Shown here: piece after piece, positions 58,771 to 64,000 of the stretch
Layout: every line of letters starts with the position of its first letter
Numbering within the stretch: position 1 is the first letter of the stretch
Assembly (NCBI GenBank): GCA_004352715.1
Contig: SCFE01000062.1
Span: 537,696-601,695 of the forward strand
Source: Hofstenia miamia
Taxonomy: Eukaryota > Xenacoelomorpha > Acoela
DNA length: 64,000 nt
Direction: 5' to 3'
Notes under the pieces: model-generated
Told to the model about the DNA's origin: nothing
What the model saw: the letters and a program-made list of their open reading frames with translations, nothing else
Database searches by the model: none
Made by a program: the position numbers and the translations under genes

Positions 58771-60732
58771 ACAAAATACGACAACATTAAGTACTAAATA
58801 CATAATATACCCAAATTAAAAATTTTATGGGATTAATACTAAGTTTGTGAAACCCCACGTTTACCAATATCCCCCTCTAAAAGTTAAAAAGCAAAAAAAG
58901 AAATGGCATAAATAAATTCCACGTATAACTTTTAGGTAGGAACGAGCGTATTAAAAATATTACTTTTGACATCGGTTCGGTTTTGGGTTGGGTTTTGGTA
59001 CAGTTTTCAAAGGATTGGAGTTTTGGATACTTCTTTTTGACTCACTGTTGCAAAGTAAATATTATATGTAGTGTTGAGTTTTTTTAAAAAACACCATTAC
59101 TAAGATAGTAATTGTGCAAAAATTAGTTTTGGAATATACGAAAGGGATGACATTGAAAAACAAGAATACAATTACATCAAATGCAAAAATCAGGAGCTTA
59201 AGGCACCATATACTCCCTAGTTTAACGCCACTGAATGATACGCTGTCAAATCTGTATAAACATTTGGAAGAACAATTGCCGAAAGCTTTATAACAATTCC
59301 CTCCGTCAAATAGGCTATCAGACACAGACTTGTCAACAAGCCGAGCTTGAGCAGAGTATTAGATATATAACGAGAGCTCAAAACGAACCATTTTTAAGCA
59401 AATCAAATTTATAGTGTTGCTTGATAATTTGATTATGTAGAATTTTCTTATTTTTTCATTCAATAATCCTTACTTATAATCTTATTTTAGGAATGTTTAT
59501 TAAATAATAGGAAGAGCAATGTAAACAATTCTGAAAGCACAACATTTTTTAAAAAAAATTAAACGAGCCGAGCCTAGAAATTACGGCTCATTTACAAGTC
59601 TGATCAGGCAAGCTATCAAACCATTAATCAGACAATCAATATCAAAACAATTTAGACATTTTCCGTCATACAAGCAAATAATTTTTGTGCAGTAACATAT
59701 TTTAGAATCCTTTTGAGAAAAGATATTATTTCCACACCAATATTATAACATTTACCAACAACACCTGTTAAAATTGAAGTAAATAAATTAAATTTGAAAA
59801 AAACAGTATTAAAATACTAAACCAATCTACAGTCTCACATGGATTGTTTCTTTCATTGACGCATTACAGTGATTAATCAACTTACCTTCAATACTTTTCG
59901 TTGTCGTAGCTGATGGTTGTGCAATGATTATTTAATTATCAACCAAAAAACTATTTCCGATGCTTCAATAGGTACAAAAGAAAACAAAATATACTGACAG
60001 CATTATACATGTATTGACCGATAAAACTATCGCATGTTAATGGCAAATAATTTAATATAAAGCAGAAGTTCTAGCCAATGTTTGCCACCCCAATATGCTT
60101 GTTAAAGGATTAAAATTAATTGCCTGGTTGACCATTTGTTTGATAATGCACCACCCTCTTAATCCTAGTCAACCAAATGAAGATATTCAACTTTGATTGA
60201 CAGCTCATATGTTGCATATCATATAATATAACAAGTGTTCTTACTTGAAAACCAACCCATTTCAACCCAATTACTCTTCAAACACTGTGCAGAGCTCTGA
60301 ATCGTTTATAATTTTGTAATATAGTATTCAGGTACACCCTATAGTAGGAAACTAAAATAATCCAATTTATACAATACTTCTGCTAACGAATCGTCAAATG
60401 CTACTAAAGTTCAAGACAAAAATAATACTGTAAAACAACGCATTCATTGAAATATATGTCCTTTAAACTCACTAAAAACAGATAAGTGTTTCAAGCAGCC
60501 TTGTCTGCAACGTAAAAATTCATTCACAAATTGAATATTAACGAGATTATCAAGGTAGTGATACTAGCAATGTCTATACAGTAAATATACTCGTACAACG
60601 AAAATATCGATATCGACATTTTATGAAGCATATTAGCGAATATGGTAACGAAATAAATGACATCGCACATCTCTAGTCTTAATATGTAAAATACAATTAT
60701 AATCTTAGTGGTTAACCAAATTCTATACCTAC
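58771..60732. other. AT-rich interval, probable intron of the kinase gene
   Basis: It contains the second copy of the 29-kb hAT-type MITE and a few GGTTTTGGGTTGGG-like motifs near 58980. A 24-base minus-strand segment at 59886-59909 has an AG before it, GTAAGT after it and a phase that fits the kinase exon, but it is too short to confirm. Confidence 0.35.
59325..59602. mobile_element. hAT-type MITE, copy 2 (GAGCCGA family)
   Basis: The left end is CAGACTTGTCAACAAGCCGA. The right end reverse-complemented is CAGACTTGTAAATGAGCCGT. Flanking 8-mers ATCAGACA and ATCAGGCA differ at one base. Internal sequence (TATTATTTAATAAACATT in reverse complement) matches copy 1 at 29392, so the two copies are in opposite orientation about 30 kb apart. 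Confidence 0.88.
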
Positions 60733-60991
60733 CTGAAATCAAAGACGATCCATTATCAATCGGGAGACGAACCGCGATGTTATCGGGTTTGATATCACCA
60801 TGAATAATGCCGACTTTATGAAGATGATCGACAACCTGAAGTAACTCCCAAGCCAATACAATTCCTAGAGGTTCTGACAAAGTTTTGTTTGTAAGAAGTA
60901 AGGAGTTAATCACTTGCAGTAGAGTACCATGTTCGTAATATTCTGAAGTTAAAATACTGCCGTCAATGTATTCACGAAAGAAAAATGGCTT
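60733..60991 (-). CDS. BUB1/BUBR1-type protein kinase exon
   Basis: One exon, 259 bases, from a GATTTTTAG acceptor to a GTAGGT donor. It encodes PFFFREYIDGSILTSEYYEH, then GTLLQVINSLL and the catalytic-loop block HKVGIIHGDIKPDNIAVRLP. HGDIKPDN in place of HRDLKPEN, with GTLL..IN before it, is characteristic of BUB1-family checkpoint kinases. BUB1 phosphorylates histone H2A at kinetochores. The expected following DLG-type exon and upstream lobes are not visible; they may lie in the gap at 61596 or beyond. Confidence in a BUB1-like kinase is good; one exon cannot separate BUB1 from BUBR1. Confidence 0.82.
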
Positions 60992-61560
60992 CTAAAAATC
61001 AACAAATAAGCTAATTGGTTGACTTTTAAGTTCGTATATATGATATCAATCGGGTTTTCAATGTTTCTACTAATAAACGGCTCAAATAATCTTCGACATG
61101 AATAGGCTAAAACACAGTAACATTTACAGAATTTCCATAGAACATAGCAGTAGGTACCGGTTTTTCCAATATGTTTGATTTTTGGCCATTACTCCTGCAA
61201 TACTTAACTAAACTTAATATTTAGAATGGAGCTAGTCTTCATAATGATCTGTAATCATACAAAATTTCAAGCATTTATGTGAAAAAAATATATATATTTG
61301 ACTATACAAATATATACACATATATTTGGCGCTAAATAATTCCATGATGTGTATATCTTGCGTTAAATAAAAATTATGTATTTACCGCCCATTAAAACGT
61401 AATATACAGAAAAAATTTTCACCCAAATTTATTCAAAAGTTTTTGTGTATGCAATATTTACAATATCTAGATATAAAAATATAGGTTTGCTAAAAAATAC
61501 TTCATGCCAATTATCGACTGGCACTAAATGTAAAGCAAAAATTTGAAACTGGCGCCATTT
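60992..61560. other. Intron-like AT-rich sequence before the gap
   Basis: No further kinase exon or repeat end is supported here. Confidence 0.4.
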
Positions 61561-61595
<35 letters not shown>

Positions 61596-62595
61596 NNNNN
61601 NNNNNNNNNNNNNNNNNNNNNNNNNNNNNNNNNNNNNNNNNNNNNNNNNNNNNNNNNNNNNNNNNNNNNNNNNNNNNNNNNNNNNNNNNNNNNNNNNNNN
61701 NNNNNNNNNNNNNNNNNNNNNNNNNNNNNNNNNNNNNNNNNNNNNNNNNNNNNNNNNNNNNNNNNNNNNNNNNNNNNNNNNNNNNNNNNNNNNNNNNNNN
61801 NNNNNNNNNNNNNNNNNNNNNNNNNNNNNNNNNNNNNNNNNNNNNNNNNNNNNNNNNNNNNNNNNNNNNNNNNNNNNNNNNNNNNNNNNNNNNNNNNNNN
61901 NNNNNNNNNNNNNNNNNNNNNNNNNNNNNNNNNNNNNNNNNNNNNNNNNNNNNNNNNNNNNNNNNNNNNNNNNNNNNNNNNNNNNNNNNNNNNNNNNNNN
62001 NNNNNNNNNNNNNNNNNNNNNNNNNNNNNNNNNNNNNNNNNNNNNNNNNNNNNNNNNNNNNNNNNNNNNNNNNNNNNNNNNNNNNNNNNNNNNNNNNNNN
62101 NNNNNNNNNNNNNNNNNNNNNNNNNNNNNNNNNNNNNNNNNNNNNNNNNNNNNNNNNNNNNNNNNNNNNNNNNNNNNNNNNNNNNNNNNNNNNNNNNNNN
62201 NNNNNNNNNNNNNNNNNNNNNNNNNNNNNNNNNNNNNNNNNNNNNNNNNNNNNNNNNNNNNNNNNNNNNNNNNNNNNNNNNNNNNNNNNNNNNNNNNNNN
62301 NNNNNNNNNNNNNNNNNNNNNNNNNNNNNNNNNNNNNNNNNNNNNNNNNNNNNNNNNNNNNNNNNNNNNNNNNNNNNNNNNNNNNNNNNNNNNNNNNNNN
62401 NNNNNNNNNNNNNNNNNNNNNNNNNNNNNNNNNNNNNNNNNNNNNNNNNNNNNNNNNNNNNNNNNNNNNNNNNNNNNNNNNNNNNNNNNNNNNNNNNNNN
62501 NNNNNNNNNNNNNNNNNNNNNNNNNNNNNNNNNNNNNNNNNNNNNNNNNNNNNNNNNNNNNNNNNNNNNNNNNNNNNNNNNNNNNNNNNNNNNNN
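61561..62595. other. (TA)n run followed by a 1000-N assembly gap
   Basis: TA repeats at 61564-61595 run into exactly 1000 N (61596-62595). The missing sequence should include the 5' part of transposon copy 2, since that copy begins mid-protein right after the gap. Confidence 0.95.
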
Positions 62596-64000
62596 AAGAA
62601 TAACGTGAAGATCTTTATAGACAAAAGTCAATGCATCATAAAGACGCTAAGGATGCGAGAGACAGCTTGAATTATGCTAAAGAGTTATCATTGATGAATG
62701 GTTCTGAGCATGGTTTAATCACATTTGACTTGGAAAGAGTTTTGCCAACACCTAATATACAAACAGGTGAAGTGTTCTACTTGAGGCAATTATGGACATT
62801 GAACTTTGGTGTTCATTGCTTTTTTCCTTCTAATACAGAAGACATCATTATGAATATGCGGTATGAAACACAAGCTGGTAGAGGATCTGCTGAGGTCTCC
62901 AGTTTAATCTATTCAACATTAGAAAAACACTTGCCTGTAGATGTTAAATTACTGACAACATTTAGTGACAGCTGTGGTGGGCAAAATCGCAATTGGAATG
63001 TTGTCTTCTTCTTCTTCATTTTTCTTGTAAATAAAATTGAACAACTCGAAAGAATTGAAATAAACTTTCTTGTAAGTGGACATTCATTTCTACCAAACGA
63101 TTCAGATTTTTCAGGTGTTTCCAAAGTGTTAAAAAAGAATCCTAACTTGTATGTGCCAAAACATTGGTTTGATTTGGTAAGAAATTGTAGAAAGAAAAAA
63201 CCATTCACTGTGTATGAAAATAAGTTTTCTGATTTTCAAGACTTTAGCGAGTTGAGCCAACACTTATGTAAAAAAGCTAAAACTGATATTGAACCAAAAG
63301 TGGCAGTAAAAAATTCTAAAATGAAACGAATTCATGTATTCTCCGGAAATACCAAAATAAGATTTAGTTATAATCATACAGGTGACACTTTTGAAGAAGT
63401 TGATTTAAAAAGAAATAACAAGTCTCTGGAAAAAATTAAAAGCCTAAATCCTTCGCGAAAAATGAACAATTAAAATTGAAATACCCAAAGTATGCAGACT
63501 TAAAGAAAATGATATGTTATGTACCACCCATATATCATGACTTTTATACAAAACTTCCACACGAGGAGCGCCGTTCATCTAATTTAGATGTTCCAATGAC
63601 AACTTGCCTAACATCTGTGGTGATGATGATGACTCAAGTAGCCTGGATGATACTATGGAACATCCATTTTGAACTCTTTTGAACATTTATGTGTTTCTCG
63701 TAACGTTCTATATCAAACTTTTTTTATTTCTTCATGCATATTAATTATATAACTTAATAATTACAACATTAGCTATTTAGATCACTCTGAAATTCTCATA
63801 ATAGTATTACCATTTTGTGCAGAACTGATCTATGTACATATTTTGAAATATTTTATTCTCAAAATAAAATATTTTCTTATGATATGAGTCATCTTTTAAT
63901 GTAACATAACTTTTGAAAACTATGGTGTATGATAAAAGTAATTTCTCTCATTAAAAATATCCTTATTTTTTAAATAGATATAAAACTTAACACATCATTT
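62596..64000 (+). mobile_element. DNA transposon of the 53-kb family, partial copy 2
   Basis: It starts inside the transposase right after the gap and runs past the end of the window. Sequence and non-coding 3' region closely match copy 1 (54838 onward and 55875-56190). The right TIR would lie just beyond 64000. It has the same orientation as copy 1, and the copy starts lie roughly 8 kb apart. Confidence 0.9.
62600..63672 (+). pseudogene. Transposase of the 53-kb family, copy 2 (broken)
   Basis: It retains the segment GEVFYLRQLWTLNFGVHCFF, then FSDSCGGQNRNWNVVFFFFI, SGHSFLPNDSDF and a KHWFDLVRNCRKKKPFTVYE stretch that copy 1 has lost. Lesions are a TAA near 62602 where copy 1 has CAA, a 1-base deletion near 63465 and 4-base losses near 63511 and 63597. 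Its damage differs from that of copy 1. Confidence 0.82.

Noticed and set aside
60551-60680. TAGAGATGTGCGATG-like hAT end near 60675 (minus) as a MITE
   Set aside because: The opposite end and an 8-bp duplication could not be found.
61429-62670. Long open frames crossing 61596-62595
   Set aside because: They are made of N and TA repeat; the only real coding sequence begins after the gap.

Overview
The window is an AT-rich eukaryotic scaffold from an animal. It carries exons of two conserved metazoan genes: Van Gogh/Strabismus (VANGL, planar cell polarity) and polybromo (PBRM1, PBAF chromatin remodeller). A BUB1-type kinase exon is also present. GT-AG introns run from tens of bases to 15.6 kb, and invertebrate-style transposable elements are abundant. 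I infer a non-vertebrate metazoan; the sequence alone does not fix the phylum.

Layout. 1-8.3 kb: non-coding, with a broken DD37D Tc1/mariner element (1353-2682) and a related MITE (5986-6454). 8.3-29.2 kb: VANGL on the + strand in six exons ending in a PDZ-binding ETSV. Its first intron holds a decayed non-LTR reverse transcriptase, two head-to-tail fragments of a restriction-like-endonuclease (R2-type) retrotransposon, a perfect AT-centred palindrome and a Stowaway-like MITE. A hAT-like MITE lies in a later intron. 29.2-35 kb: a hAT-type MITE, a 1-kb assembly gap, a CRE/CCAAT-box cluster, a decayed reverse transcriptase and a Harbinger-like MITE. 35-38.7 kb: an unrecognised two-exon gene on the - strand, interrupted by uncollapsed duplicate contigs. 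39-52.1 kb: the 3' half of polybromo on the - strand (second BAH, AT-hook, HMG box, two C2H2 fingers, conserved C-terminal domain). Its fourteen exons are in one continuous frame. One BAH exon is tandemly duplicated and there is a candidate 9-nt microexon. 53.2-56.25 kb: a complete but mutated DNA transposon with about 30-bp TIRs and a putative ATT target duplication, encoding an uncharacterised DDE-like transposase. 56.4-61 kb: a CXC-like plus SAP-like exon, a decayed coding-like tract, a 156-bp-arm foldback repeat, a second copy of the hAT-type MITE and the BUB1-type kinase exon. 61.6-62.6 kb: a gap. 62.6-64 kb: a second, truncated copy of the 53-kb transposon.

The most novel item is the 53.2-kb transposon family. 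Next are the permuted or tandem RLE retrotransposon, the animal Stowaway-like MITE and several MITEs with readable target-site duplications. Single-N joins flanked by duplicated sequence show that some apparent duplications are assembly artefacts.
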